64,000 nucleotides of DNA from Planctomycetota bacterium (lineage in GTDB: Bacteria; Planctomycetota; GCA-002687715; DRQF01). Position numbers and translations under genes: made by a program. Below, one piece after another: positions 53,602 to 62,742 of this stretch. Every line of letters begins with the position of its first letter. The stretch's first letter is position 1. The notes below the pieces were generated by a model. The model saw nothing but the letters and a program-made list of their open reading frames with translations. It had not been told where the DNA came from and did not search any database. The stretch covers positions 444,954-508,953 of the forward strand of contig JACKGY010000005.1 in NCBI GenBank assembly GCA_020639295.1, in the 5' to 3' direction.

Positions 53602-54636
53602 TCAGGCGGACGCATTCCCGGCCAGCATGGCCTCCAGGACCTCCGCCAGCGCGCGCCGGCTGACCGGCAGCTCCAGCACCGGCAGGCCCAGGGCGCCCAT
53701 CGCCTGGCGTTCGTCGGCGTCGCGACAGACCGCGACCAGGGCCTGGCGCAGATCGGGATCGAGCGCGGCGAGGCTCCGTGCATCCCCCACCATGCGGGCA
53801 TCGCTGAACACGACCCGGGCGTTCTCGAAGGCGAGATCGACCTCGGCGAGGGCGGCGTGGCTGGCGAAACGACAACCCAGGCGATCGAGCTCGAACTCGA
53901 GAGCCATGCGGACGCCGCCCGAGGAGTCGACGATCAGCACCTCGGTGCCGGCGAAGGACCAAGTATCGCCGGCGCCGGCGGTGATGGTGAAGGGCAGCTC
54001 CACCCAGACCGTGGTGCCGTCACCTTCCTGGCTATCGAGCCCGAAACGGCCCTCGAGCGCCGCCACCAGGCGCTCGACGCAGCGCAGACCCAGACCGGCC
54101 TCGCCGTCCTGGCGCAACTCGTCGAGGTTGCAACGGCTCATGCCGCGGCCGGTATCGGTGATGTCGAAGCGGATCCGGCGGCTTTCGCCCTCGTCGATCG
54201 CCGAGACCGAGACCAGGACCTCGCCGCCCTCCTCGTTGTAGCGGAGGGCATTGTCGAGGAGGTTGTGCAGGATGCGCCTGAGGAGCCCGGCATCGCCCTT
54301 CACCGGTCGGCCCAGCTCCTCGGCGCAAAGCACCACCATGTCGACGGCGCAGACGAACCGACGCCGGGTCGAGGCCGCGACCTCGTCGATCAGATCGCGC
54401 GGGACGAAGACCTCGCCACGGGGTCGCAGGACCGCGCCCGCGTCGATCAGGTTGTTGATGGCGTGATGGAGGTCCTTGCCCGCGGCGAGCGAGCGGTCGA
54501 GCAGGAGCTGCTCCTCGGCGTTGGCCTCACGGCCGAGCAGGAGTTCCAGCATGGTCAGGGCGGCCGCCAGCCTCGGTCGGACGGTTGGCTCGCTCCGCTG
54601 GGCCGATTCGTCGGCCCGGTCAACTTCGCGGGTCAT
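53602..54636 (-). CDS. Degenerate hybrid sensor kinase (HATPase plus receiver-like domain)
   Basis: 344 residues. Residues 40-68 look like the second helix of a dimerisation domain, but the phospho-acceptor His box is missing. The HATPase part has an N box at HNLLDNALRYN (Asn125, Asn129), G1 DTGRGMS (Asp161) and G2 GEAGLGLRC. A receiver-like domain follows from 231 (VLIVDSSG, VVFSDARM with Asp279), but the normal acidic pair is reduced to one Asp and the conserved Lys is gone (LELPVS). Cytosolic; no membrane helix. Possibly a phosphatase, decoy or ATP-sensing module rather than a kinase. Promoter region is shared with the divergent SYLF gene. Confidence 0.75.
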   Translation of the reverse strand: MTREVDRADESAQRSEPTVRPRLAAALTMLELLLGREANAEEQLLLDRSLAAGKDLHHAINNLIDAGAVLRPRGEVFVPRDLIDEVAASTRRRFVCAVDMVVLCAEELGRPVKGDAGLLRRILHNLLDNALRYNEEGGEVLVSVSAIDEGESRRIRFDITDTGRGMSRCNLDELRQDGEAGLGLRCVERLVAALEGRFGLDSQEGDGTTVWVELPFTITAGAGDTWSFAGTEVLIVDSSGGVRMALEFELDRLGCRFASHAALAEVDLAFENARVVFSDARMVGDARSLAALDPDLRQALVAVCRDADERQAMGALGLPVLELPVSRRALAEVLEAMLAGNASA

Positions 54637-54844
54637 GCGTCGGGAACTCCTCGGACATCTCGGCAGAAGACCGGACCGGGATCAGGCCTTCGGAGTACGC
54701 GGGCGATCCGGCCTAGGCACAAGACAAGATATCGCCATTGACATCATCTCGTGTTTACAAGAAAGGCAATGAATGGGCCGCGGTTGTCTATGCATGTCCG
54801 GGCGTTACGCTCCCGCGTTGCCAAACCCTCGGAAAGGACATGAC

Positions 54845-55378
54845 ATGCGACTTCTGCTGCTGTTCGGTCTCGGCCTTCTCGTCCTCGGCGCCTGCGCCAC
54901 GGCTCCGTCGACGGCCGAGGATCGCAAGGTCCTCGACACCCAGTGCGAGGCCGCGGTCTCGGCGATCAAGCGCAAGGACCCCGGCATCGAGCGCTTCTTC
55001 ACCGACTCGGTGGCCTACGCGGTCTTCCCGTCGATCGGCAAGGGCGGCATCGGCGTCGCCGGCGCCTATGGCCGCGGCCAGGTCTACGAGGATGGGCGGA
55101 TGGTCGGCTTCTGCGACCTGAGCCAGGCCTCGGTCGGCCTCCAGCTCGGCGGCCAGAGCTACACCGAGATCATCTTCTTCCAGACCCGCGAGGCTCTGCA
55201 GAACTTCAAGGCCGACAACTTCGAGTTCGCCGCCGGCGCCTCGGCCGTCGCCGCCGAGTCCGGCTCCGCGACCGCGGCCGACTACTCGCGCGGCGTCGCC
55301 GTCTTCACCATGGTGGAGGGCGGTCTGATGTACGAGGCCTCGATCGGCGGGCAGAGCTTCAGCTATCAGCCGAAGTAG
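54845..55378 (+). CDS. SYLF-domain lipoprotein (YSC84 family)
   Basis: 177 residues. Signal MRLLLLFGLGLLVLGAC has a clear lipobox (Cys17). The SYLF lipid-binding fold follows: FFTDSVAYAVFPSIGKGGIGVAGAYGRGQ, ASVGLQLGGQSYTEIIFFQT, FEFAAGASAVAAESG, and VAVFTMVEGGLMYEASIGGQ. Envelope phospholipid-binding or stress protein. AAGGA lies 6 nt before the ATG at 54845. A strong hairpin follows the stop, so it is probably monocistronic. Confidence 0.92.
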   Translation: MRLLLLFGLGLLVLGACATAPSTAEDRKVLDTQCEAAVSAIKRKDPGIERFFTDSVAYAVFPSIGKGGIGVAGAYGRGQVYEDGRMVGFCDLSQASVGLQLGGQSYTEIIFFQTREALQNFKADNFEFAAGASAVAAESGSATAADYSRGVAVFTMVEGGLMYEASIGGQSFSYQPK

Positions 55379-55402
55379 TCCCGACCGCCATCGCGATCCT
55401 GG

Positions 55403-55434
55403 AGGGGCCCCCGGAATCGACTCCGGGGGCCCCT
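55403..55434 (+). terminator. Strong hairpin terminator, possibly bidirectional
   Basis: Perfect 13 bp stem (AGGGGCCCCCGGA / TCCGGGGGCCCCT) with a 6 nt loop, 24 nt past the SYLF stop and 5 nt before the convergent SGNH gene's stop. Short TT follows on the plus strand. Confidence 0.75.
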
Positions 55435-55439
55435 TCCGT

Positions 55440-56192
55440 TCAGGGACCGAGCAGCCGGCCCACGTCGCCCCCTTCGGTCCGGATCAGCTCGGCGAGCAGG
55501 CGATAGCCGGCCGCGTCGAGGTGCCAACGGTCCACCGCCAGGCGCGGCTCGAGGCCGCCGTCGGCGGCCCGGAAGGGGGCTCGCGCCAGGGGTAGGAAGT
55601 CCAGGCCCCGCTCCGTCGCGAGGCGGCGGTAGGCCCCCTCGAGTTCGAGCAACCCGGCGCCGCGGTAGCGGTCGTCGTCCTCGTTGCTGGGCAGGGGCCC
55701 GAGCAGGAGAACCGGCAGGTCGGCGCGGACCCGTTCGCGCAGGGCCTCGACCAGCCGGGCGAGCCGGCGGCTGGCCTCGGCCGCGTCGACGCGCTCCTTC
55801 CTGAAGTCGATCGTCCCGGCGTAGACCACGGCGGCGGCGAGCCGCTCCCGCTCCACCGGCAGCGACTCGTCGAGCCGCGCCAGCATCAGCTCGGCCGACT
55901 CGCCCCCGATCCCCCGGTTGAGCAGGCCTTTCCCCGGAAAGCAGTCCGATAGAGGGAAACGTTCGATGGTGGAAGAGCCGATGAACAGGACGGTTCCAGG
56001 CGCGATCGGGGTCGACTCCCGCCGGAAGGCCGCGAGGCGCTCGGCCCGATGATCGAGAAGCAGGCGGCGCTCACGGCGGGCGGGGTCCTCGATCAGGTTG
56101 CGCAGGCGCCAGCCGCCAGGAATGACCTGGAACCAGGCGAGCAGGACCAGGAGCAAGGCGAGGCCGAAGAGGGCGAGCGCAAGTCGGGCCAT
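55440..56192 (-). CDS. SGNH/GDSL-type hydrolase, membrane-anchored
   Basis: 250 residues with an N-terminal signal anchor (LALALFGLALLLVLLAWF). SGNH blocks: IGSSTIERFP near 71-80 (nucleophile Ser), LLNRGIGGESA (Gly of block II), VVYAGTIDF (block III Asn replaced by Thr) and DRWHLDAAGY (Asp and His). Probably an esterase or acyl hydrolase at the periplasmic face. Convergent with SYLF, divergent from the flippase gene. Start at ATG 56192, as the hydrophobic anchor follows directly; longer frames upstream are not credible. Confidence 0.82.
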   Translation of the reverse strand: MARLALALFGLALLLVLLAWFQVIPGGWRLRNLIEDPARRERRLLLDHRAERLAAFRRESTPIAPGTVLFIGSSTIERFPLSDCFPGKGLLNRGIGGESAELMLARLDESLPVERERLAAAVVYAGTIDFRKERVDAAEASRRLARLVEALRERVRADLPVLLLGPLPSNEDDDRYRGAGLLELEGAYRRLATERGLDFLPLARAPFRAADGGLEPRLAVDRWHLDAAGYRLLAELIRTEGGDVGRLLGP

Positions 56193-56296
56193 GGGCCCAT
56201 GTTGCACCCTCCGTCCGGCCTTGCCAACATGACGCGCGAACATTCGAGGAGCGAGACCGGTCGGGCCCGCGACGATCGGGTCCGGCGGGCAGGGGC

Positions 56297-57817
56297 ATGC
56301 TGAAGAACATCGGCGCACAGTGGTTCCGGCAGGTGATCTTCATCGTCGTCGGCGTCATCGTGCCGCCGTTGATGAACGCCTATCTCGGCAAGGCGACCTA
56401 CGGGGCCTGGGAACTGGTGATGTCCACCACCGGGCTCATGAAGATCCTCGCGCTCGGGGTGCCGCTGGCCACGGTGAGGACCATCGCCGCCCGGGCGGCG
56501 AAGAAGGATCAGGCCGGCCTCGACCGGACGATCGGGACCAGCATGGCGATCTTCATCGCCATCGGCCTGCTCGCCCTGGTGGCCGGTGGCGGGCTCTACC
56601 TCTTCTTCGAATGGAACTACGTGCCCCGGATCGAGGACCCGGCGGACGTCGGACCGGCCCGCATCGCCTTCGCGATCATCACCGTCCAGGTGGCGCTCAG
56701 CTTCGCGATGCAGCTGCCCTACAGCATCCTGGCCGGGCATCACGACTTCATGCGGCAGAACCGGATCATGATCATGATCCTGCTGATCCGCAGCGCCCTG
56801 ATCGTCACGACGCTGCTGAACGGCGGCTCGCTGATGCTCCTCGCCGTGATCGAGCTGTTCGCGACCACGCTCGAGTTCCTGATCCCCTGGCGAAGCCTGC
56901 GGCGGTTCTATCCCCACCTGAGCCTCTCGCCGCGCAACTTCGATCGCGCCGAGATGAAGGACATCTTCTCCTTCGGTGGCTACGTCGTCCTCCTGCACAT
57001 CGGCATCCGGCTCGCCTTCCAGACCGACTCCCTGGTCATCGGCAAGTGGATGACGCCGGAGGCGGTGAACGAGTACGCAAGGGCCAACACCTTCCTGATC
57101 TACCTGATCGAGCTGATGATCGGCGTCGGCGGCGTGATCATGCCCATGGCCGCCAGGCTCCAGGCCGAGGATCGGCTGCGCGAGCTCGAGAGCGTCTTCC
57201 TCAAATGGTCGAAGATCACCTTCTCGCTCGGCCTCCTGGTCGGCCTCTACCTGCTGGTGCTGGGGCCGGAATTCGTCGCCTGGTGGATGCACGACGACAG
57301 CTTCTACCGTCCTGCCCAGGAGGTGATCCCGGCGCTGATGATCTCGGCCTTCGTCTTCCTGCCGATCCGGGCGGTGGCGATGCCGATGCTCCTCGGGCTC
57401 GGCCGGGTCAAGGCTCCGGCCATGCTCTTCCTGGCCAACGGCCTGATCAACCTGGGGATCAGCATCGCGCTCGTCGGCCCCTGGGGCCTCTTCGGCGTCG
57501 CCCTCGGCACCGCGATTCCCAACTTCGCCTACGCCCTGATCGTCCTGGTCCTCGCCTGCCGCTCGATCGACGGCTCGGTCGCCCGCTGGTGCGCCTACGT
57601 CCTGCCTCGCTGCCTCTTGGGCGCCCTGCCCGTGCTGGCCTTCCTCTACGGCTGGCGCCGGCACTTCGCCCCGCGCGACCTGGTCGGTCTCGCGGTCCCC
57701 GGCCTGCTCGCGGTCGGCCTCTTCGGCCTGATCTGGGTCTTCTTCGTCCATCGCGCCGACCCGCAGCTCGACATCCTCGCTCGACTGCGCCAGCGCCGGC
57801 GCGGGAAGGCGGCCTGA
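56297..57817 (+). CDS. Polysaccharide flippase (Wzx/MATE-like)
   Basis: 506-residue membrane protein with about 12-14 helices. Opening QWFRQVIFIVVGVIVPPLMN and the pattern KATYGAWELVMSTTGLMKIL match oligosaccharide flippases that move undecaprenyl-linked units across the inner membrane. The stop overlaps the next gene's start (TGATG). It points to surface-glycan assembly, though the rest of the glycan cassette lies 30 kb away. Confidence 0.85.
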   Translation: MLKNIGAQWFRQVIFIVVGVIVPPLMNAYLGKATYGAWELVMSTTGLMKILALGVPLATVRTIAARAAKKDQAGLDRTIGTSMAIFIAIGLLALVAGGGLYLFFEWNYVPRIEDPADVGPARIAFAIITVQVALSFAMQLPYSILAGHHDFMRQNRIMIMILLIRSALIVTTLLNGGSLMLLAVIELFATTLEFLIPWRSLRRFYPHLSLSPRNFDRAEMKDIFSFGGYVVLLHIGIRLAFQTDSLVIGKWMTPEAVNEYARANTFLIYLIELMIGVGGVIMPMAARLQAEDRLRELESVFLKWSKITFSLGLLVGLYLLVLGPEFVAWWMHDDSFYRPAQEVIPALMISAFVFLPIRAVAMPMLLGLGRVKAPAMLFLANGLINLGISIALVGPWGLFGVALGTAIPNFAYALIVLVLACRSIDGSVARWCAYVLPRCLLGALPVLAFLYGWRRHFAPRDLVGLAVPGLLAVGLFGLIWVFFVHRADPQLDILARLRQRRRGKAA

Positions 57818-58950
57818 TGGGCGTCCTCGCGCCGATCCTCGCCGGCCTCGTGGGCGGCTTCGTGGTCGCCGAGCTGGCGGCCCGCCTCGTGTTCCGCCGC
57901 TTCTGCCGGCCCTACGTCTGGCGTCCCGGCTCGAAGCTGCACATGCACATGGATCGCGAATCGCTGCCCGATCTCGAGGAGGTCTGCCGCAGCGAAGCCA
58001 ACGCCGAGGGCGAGCGTGGCCCTGAACTGCCGCGTGATCGCGACGGTCTCTACCGCGTCCTGGTCGTCGGCGGCAGCGCCGCCGAGTGCTTCTACCTCGA
58101 CAAGGACAGCGGCTGGCCGGCCGTCGTCGGCGAGCTGCTCGCCCGGCCCGAGAACCTCGCCCGGCTCGGCCGCCGGCAGGTGCACGTCGGCAACGTCGCC
58201 CGCGCCGGCGTCGGCTCCGTCGCCATGGACCTGATGCTCGAGGCCCTCCTGCCCCACTACGATCGACTCGACCTCGTCATCTGCATGGTCGGAGCCAGCG
58301 ACATGCTGCGCTGGATGGCGCGGGGCGCGCCGGCCGAGGACGAGGAGGCCGAGATCCGCCTCGGCGACTACCTGGCCGTCGTTCCCGACCGTCCCTACGG
58401 CTGGTCCCCGCGCCGGCTGGCCCTGGTCGAGGTCCTGCGCCGGCTGCGCGACGCGCGCCGGCGGGGCATCGATCGCCGCGACAACACCGGCAAGAAGCTG
58501 AAGGAGCTGCGCCTCATGCGGGCGGCCGGCCGGAAGCGGCTCGAGACCGGCGACCCGACCGTGATGCTGGACCGCATGGAAGCCCACCTGCGCCGCAGCA
58601 TCATGCGGCTGGAGGCGCGTGCCGATCGCCTGCTCTTCGTCGGCCAGCCCTGGTTCGACGCCGAGCACAGCGCCGAGGAGGAGGCCCGGTTCTGGAACGC
58701 GGCCGAGGGTGACCCCTTCAAGGGTCCCTGCGACACCTACTTCGACATGAAGGTCGTCGCCGCCCGGATGCGCGAGGTCAACGCCCGCATCGCGGCCATC
58801 GCGGCCGACACCGGCCACGAGTACCTCGATCTCCTCCCCGAGATCGAGCGCAGCACCGCCACCTTCTACGACTTCTTCCACTTCGTCCCCGCCGGCGCCC
58901 GCCGCATCGGCGAACTCATCGCCGCGCGGGTCCTCCGGGCGAAGCCCTGA
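57817..58950 (+). CDS. SGNH-hydrolase-like membrane-anchored protein coupled to flippase
   Basis: 377 residues. N-terminal anchor (VLAPILAGLVGGFVVAELAA), then an SGNH-like domain: VLVVGGSAAECFYLD, HVGNVARAGVGSVAMD, LVICMVGASDML and a C-terminal DFFHFVPAGARRIGE (Asp and His). Ser in GGS, Gly in block II and the terminal Asp/His are present; block III reads GASDM rather than GxND. Start overlaps the flippase stop by 1 bp. Likely acts as an acyltransferase or esterase on exported glycan, as with O-acetylation proteins; inferred. Confidence 0.78.
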   Translation: MGVLAPILAGLVGGFVVAELAARLVFRRFCRPYVWRPGSKLHMHMDRESLPDLEEVCRSEANAEGERGPELPRDRDGLYRVLVVGGSAAECFYLDKDSGWPAVVGELLARPENLARLGRRQVHVGNVARAGVGSVAMDLMLEALLPHYDRLDLVICMVGASDMLRWMARGAPAEDEEAEIRLGDYLAVVPDRPYGWSPRRLALVEVLRRLRDARRRGIDRRDNTGKKLKELRLMRAAGRKRLETGDPTVMLDRMEAHLRRSIMRLEARADRLLFVGQPWFDAEHSAEEEARFWNAAEGDPFKGPCDTYFDMKVVAARMREVNARIAAIAADTGHEYLDLLPEIERSTATFYDFFHFVPAGARRIGELIAARVLRAKP

Positions 58951-58956
58951 TCACGA

Positions 58957-58971
58957 TCCGGTCCGACCGGA
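58957..58971 (+). repeat. Short palindrome in convergent intergenic space
   Basis: TCCGGTC C GACCGGA, 7-1-7 inverted repeat just after the SGNH-like stop. No T-run, so it is a weak terminator candidate at best. Confidence 0.35.
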
Positions 58972-59043
58972 CGCGGCCAGTCCTGATGCTCAGGCCCCCC
59001 CCGGCGCGAAGCCTGGCCAGGAACGGCCGGGACGGGAGGGAGT

Positions 59044-60000
59044 TCAGTCGAAGCGAAGGAGGGCGTAGGTGCTGCACAGCTCGGCGTGGCTGAAGGCCCG
59101 TGGCCCGACCGAGGCCTGGCGGCTGGTCGCCCAGACCAGAAGGTTGATGGAGAGATCGAGCCCGGCCGGCTGCTTGGCGAAGGGCCAGGAGCACTCGAAC
59201 CAGCCCGGGTTCTCGTCGGAGGGCGGACCGAGCGCTCGACGACTGAGGCGCAGCGCGTCCTCCTCGCTGAGGAAATAGGTCTGGAAGGTCCGACGGCCGT
59301 TCGTCGACCAGGACAAGACGAGGGCGGCCCGGGTCTCTCCTGAATCTCCGGCACCGCCACCGAGGCCACAGCTGAAGGCGTTGACCAGGCCTCCGGTCGG
59401 CGCCGAGAGACCGGCCTCGAAGTGGATCCTCGCCCGCCGCTTCTCGTACTCGGGCTCGACCTTCGTGATCGTCACCCGGGGCGAGATGGTCCGGCTCGGG
59501 TCCTGGGCGAGCACCAGTTTCTGCAGCGGCCGCGGCGACTTGCCGACGGTCTGCTCGTACTCGAACCAGACCAGGGCCGCGGCCTTGGTCGGCGGCTCCG
59601 CGGCATAGCGACCACCGGCGACCTCGAGTCGCGTTGCGGCCTCGATCTGGACCGGTCGGGTGATGGAGAAGGTACAGGGCATCAGGCGCGACTGCTGGCC
59701 GATCCGACCGGCGTCGTTGAACTGCCAGGCGACGAGCCCTGCGGGCACGGGGTCGGTCGCGTCGATCAGGCTGGTGCCGGGCTGCCCCCGGCCGCTGACC
59801 GAACCCACGACGAGCGGATTGGAGACCTTGGGCTTGTCGACGCGCACCTCGGGCTTCGGCGGCGGCGGCAATTCCGGCGGCGGCGACACCAGCTTCGGAT
59901 TCGTCATCGTCCCCGGATCGGCCGTGAGAGACACCCGCTGACTCCCGGCGACGACGAGAAGCACCAGCAGCAACCGTCCGAATGCATCGAACCCGTTCAC
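59044..60000 (-). CDS. Exported hypothetical protein coupled to Ser/Thr kinase gene
   Basis: 318 residues. A hydrophobic N-terminus (GRLLLVLLVVAGSQRVSL) is followed by a Pro-rich linker (PPPELPPPPKPEVRVDKP), then a beta-rich body with no recognised motif and two distant Cys pairs. GTG at 60000 overlaps the kinase stop (GTGA) and has GGAGGAG upstream, which decides the start. Probably periplasmic or surface protein made together with the kinase. It could be the sensor or target partner of that kinase; nothing in the sequence proves it. Confidence 0.6.
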   Translation of the reverse strand: MNGFDAFGRLLLVLLVVAGSQRVSLTADPGTMTNPKLVSPPPELPPPPKPEVRVDKPKVSNPLVVGSVSGRGQPGTSLIDATDPVPAGLVAWQFNDAGRIGQQSRLMPCTFSITRPVQIEAATRLEVAGGRYAAEPPTKAAALVWFEYEQTVGKSPRPLQKLVLAQDPSRTISPRVTITKVEPEYEKRRARIHFEAGLSAPTGGLVNAFSCGLGGGAGDSGETRAALVLSWSTNGRRTFQTYFLSEEDALRLSRRALGPPSDENPGWFECSWPFAKQPAGLDLSINLLVWATSRQASVGPRAFSHAELCSTYALLRFD

Positions 60001-62618
60001 CCGTTCTCCTCCAGACATTCCAGGAGCCAGTCGATGCGCCGCACGACCGCCTCGACATCCGGGTCGTCGAGCTGGCCGAGCCGCGACTTCAGGTCGTTCA
60101 GTTCGGCTCGCGAAGGACCCGGCCCATCCGCCATCCGGTGCCGGATCGTCCCGCGCACCAGGGATTCGAAGGCAAGGGCGAGCGCGGTATGCAGCCGCTC
60201 GAAGCCGCCGTCGCCGGCCACCGCGAGGGCCAGCGCGCCGATTCGCTCCAGCCGTTGCCGGGCCGGGCCAACGGCGCTCACCGACGGGTCGGCGGCGGGA
60301 TCGTTCAGGGCGCGCAGGACCCCGTAACGAAGGTGATCGCGGTAGCGCCGCCAAGCCAGCTCGGCCCCGTCCGGGTCGAAGGCGTCCGGCGCCGGCGCGA
60401 AGGTGTCCAGGTAGCCGGCGAAGGCCTCGAGTCGATCGAGATCGCTGGCCACCGCGAGCAGGTCGCTGGCGCGGCTGGCCAGATCGTAGACGCTCTGATG
60501 ACGAGGGCGGCCGGCCACGAGCCCGCTCGCGTCGACACCGGCCAGGAAATCGAGGAGCGCCTGCTGTTGAGGCGGAGTCGGTCGGTCCAGGGCCGGGCTG
60601 CGACAGAGTCGATCGCAGAACCAGTCGAGCTGGCGCGGTCGCTCGGCCAGGAAGCGGGCCGCCCGGCGCGTGATCTCGGCTCTCCGGAACGACGATTCGG
60701 CCGAGTCGTCGAGGGAGGCGAGGAAGCCGGCGAGGATCTGATAGCTCTCGAGCCCCAGTCGTCTGGCGACGCCCGCGGCCGAGGTGTCGCGATCGAACAG
60801 GTCTTCGAGTCCGCTCATCGCCTCGTAGGCCGCGCGCGCCTGGCCGAGGGCGAGGAGCACGCGCGCGTGCAGACTCCGCGCCGCGATCTCCCGACCGCCG
60901 GCGAAGGCCGCCTCGAGCAGCGACAGCTGGCCGCGCAACGCCTCGGCGTCCGGTTCCGGAGCGAAGAGGAGGCCGAGGACGTCGATGCACAGCTCGAGCT
61001 GGGAGTCGTCGGACAACGAGGACGGGATCCTGATCCGGTCGCGTTCGATGATCAGGCGCCTCATCGTGGCGTCGGCGCCGCCTTGACGGGCAACGGCGAG
61101 CCGCAGGGTGAGCAGCCGACGATGATCGCGCGGGTCGTCGCAGCACTCGAGTCCACGCTCGATCGCGGCGTCGGCCGCCACGCTGTCCATGGCCATGTAG
61201 CGATCGAAGGCGACCTGCCAGTGGAGATCCGGACAGTCCGGGACGCGACCGACCAGTCGGGCGGCGGTCGCTCCGGCCTCGGCCCAGGGCGTCGGCCGTT
61301 CGGGCACCGCGAGGGTGAAGCAGACCTCCGAGATCAGGCGCACGGTCCGGGCCGCCGCGCCGACCTCGACCAGCTCGCCGACGAGCGGACCCATCGCCTC
61401 GCGCCAGGACGCATCGTCGAGCTGGTCGGGCAAGGCATCGAGGGCGTTCGCCGCCGCCTCGGGTCGACCGACCAGCGCGCCGAGCCGCCCGCGCTCGGCA
61501 CGCCAGGGGTCCTCGCTGCCGGGTGCGAGGACGAAACCGAGGACGAGCAGCATCAGGAGGACGAGGCCGGCGAGCCAGACCAGGCGCGGGTGATCGACGC
61601 TCCATTGCCGCAGGCGCCGGCCAGCGCTGGGCGGCCGGAGCCAGTCGTCGAGGTCACGCCCGAGCTCGCCCGCGTCCGAGTAGCGGTCCTCCACCTTCTT
61701 GGCGGTGGCCCGGAGGAAGATCGGGTCCAGGCTGCGAGGTACCAGACCGTTGACCCGGCTCGGCCGGGGCACGTCCTGATGGAGGATCTCGCGCACGATG
61801 GCGGCGCGATCTCGGCTCTTGACCACGCGCTCACCGGTGAGCAGTTCATGGAAGGTGATCGCCAGGCCGTAGATGTCGCTGGCCGGTCCGAGCCCGGCCC
61901 AACCGAGTCCCGCCTGCTCGGGCGACATGTAGGGCAAGGTGCCTGCCGGCCGACCGATCATGGCCTCGCTCGCCGAGGCCTGGATCGACAGGCCGAAGTC
62001 GATCAGGTAGGGAACCCGACCCTGGGCCAGCATGATGTTGGCCGGTTTGATGTCACGGTGGAGAAGCCCGGCGCGGTGGACGTTCTCCAGCGCGAAGGCG
62101 AGGTCGCGAAACCAGGCCACGTAGCCCGGCAGCTCGTCCGCCGGGGCACCGAGGCCGGGCGGCGGAGCGCCGTTGTGCCCCTCGGCCGCTTGATCGTCGA
62201 AATCGACGTGAAAGGATGACTCGCCGTCGCGGCGGCGGTGCAGGATCTCACCCAGGTCGACGCCGTCGATGTACTCCTGGGCGAACCAGACCACGCCCTG
62301 GTCGATCCCCGTATCGAGCACCTTGGGCACGTTGGGAACGCTGAGGGTCGCCAGACCGGCCACCTCGGCCCGCAGCGCCTCGACGATGACACCGCGCTCG
62401 TGGAGAGGCACGAACTTGATGACCACGGTGGCGCCGGTCTTCTGGTGGCGCGCCTTGTGGACCCGCCCCATCGCCCCCTTGCCCAGGAAGGCTCCGACCA
62501 GGTAGTCCCCGAGCCGGTCCGGTGGCCGAGAGGTCTCGCCGGACGCGACCGGTCGGGTCTCGTCGCCGTCGTCTCCGGGCGATCTGAGGGTCTCGTTCTG
62601 TTCGTCCCGTCCCGACAC
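59997..62618 (-). CDS. Membrane Ser/Thr protein kinase (PknB-like) with long C-terminal domain
   Basis: 873 residues. Kinase domain about 38-328: P-loop GKGAMG 46-51, VIKF with Lys68, HRDIKPAN 187-194, DFG 207-209, SPE 232-234. One transmembrane helix at about 347-365 separates it from a roughly 500-residue extracytoplasmic region of helical, TPR-like character (many Leu/Ala/Arg-rich repeats such as EALRGQLSLLEAAFAGGREI). Residues 130-165 are an insertion in the kinase domain rich in Asp/Gly/Pro. GTG start at 62618 is preceded by GAGGAAGG. Catalytic residues are intact, so an active kinase is expected. Substrate unknown. Confidence 0.9.
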   Translation of the reverse strand: MSGRDEQNETLRSPGDDGDETRPVASGETSRPPDRLGDYLVGAFLGKGAMGRVHKARHQKTGATVVIKFVPLHERGVIVEALRAEVAGLATLSVPNVPKVLDTGIDQGVVWFAQEYIDGVDLGEILHRRRDGESSFHVDFDDQAAEGHNGAPPPGLGAPADELPGYVAWFRDLAFALENVHRAGLLHRDIKPANIMLAQGRVPYLIDFGLSIQASASEAMIGRPAGTLPYMSPEQAGLGWAGLGPASDIYGLAITFHELLTGERVVKSRDRAAIVREILHQDVPRPSRVNGLVPRSLDPIFLRATAKKVEDRYSDAGELGRDLDDWLRPPSAGRRLRQWSVDHPRLVWLAGLVLLMLLVLGFVLAPGSEDPWRAERGRLGALVGRPEAAANALDALPDQLDDASWREAMGPLVGELVEVGAAARTVRLISEVCFTLAVPERPTPWAEAGATAARLVGRVPDCPDLHWQVAFDRYMAMDSVAADAAIERGLECCDDPRDHRRLLTLRLAVARQGGADATMRRLIIERDRIRIPSSLSDDSQLELCIDVLGLLFAPEPDAEALRGQLSLLEAAFAGGREIAARSLHARVLLALGQARAAYEAMSGLEDLFDRDTSAAGVARRLGLESYQILAGFLASLDDSAESSFRRAEITRRAARFLAERPRQLDWFCDRLCRSPALDRPTPPQQQALLDFLAGVDASGLVAGRPRHQSVYDLASRASDLLAVASDLDRLEAFAGYLDTFAPAPDAFDPDGAELAWRRYRDHLRYGVLRALNDPAADPSVSAVGPARQRLERIGALALAVAGDGGFERLHTALALAFESLVRGTIRHRMADGPGPSRAELNDLKSRLGQLDDPDVEAVVRRIDWLLECLEENG

Positions 62619-62742
62619 CGGCGGCCTTCCTCACGAATCCACGCTTCGGAGCGGCCATGATACGCGATGCTCCGGGCCCTCGCCGCTCGCCATCAGAGGG
62701 ATTTCTCCCGGCCGGGAAGACGGGACGATGGGCGACGAGGGT

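Noticed and set aside
54738..54743. Perfect TTGACA upstream of the SYLF gene as a full promoter
   Set aside because: No acceptable -10 hexamer lies 16-18 bp downstream, so only a lone -35-like match is present.
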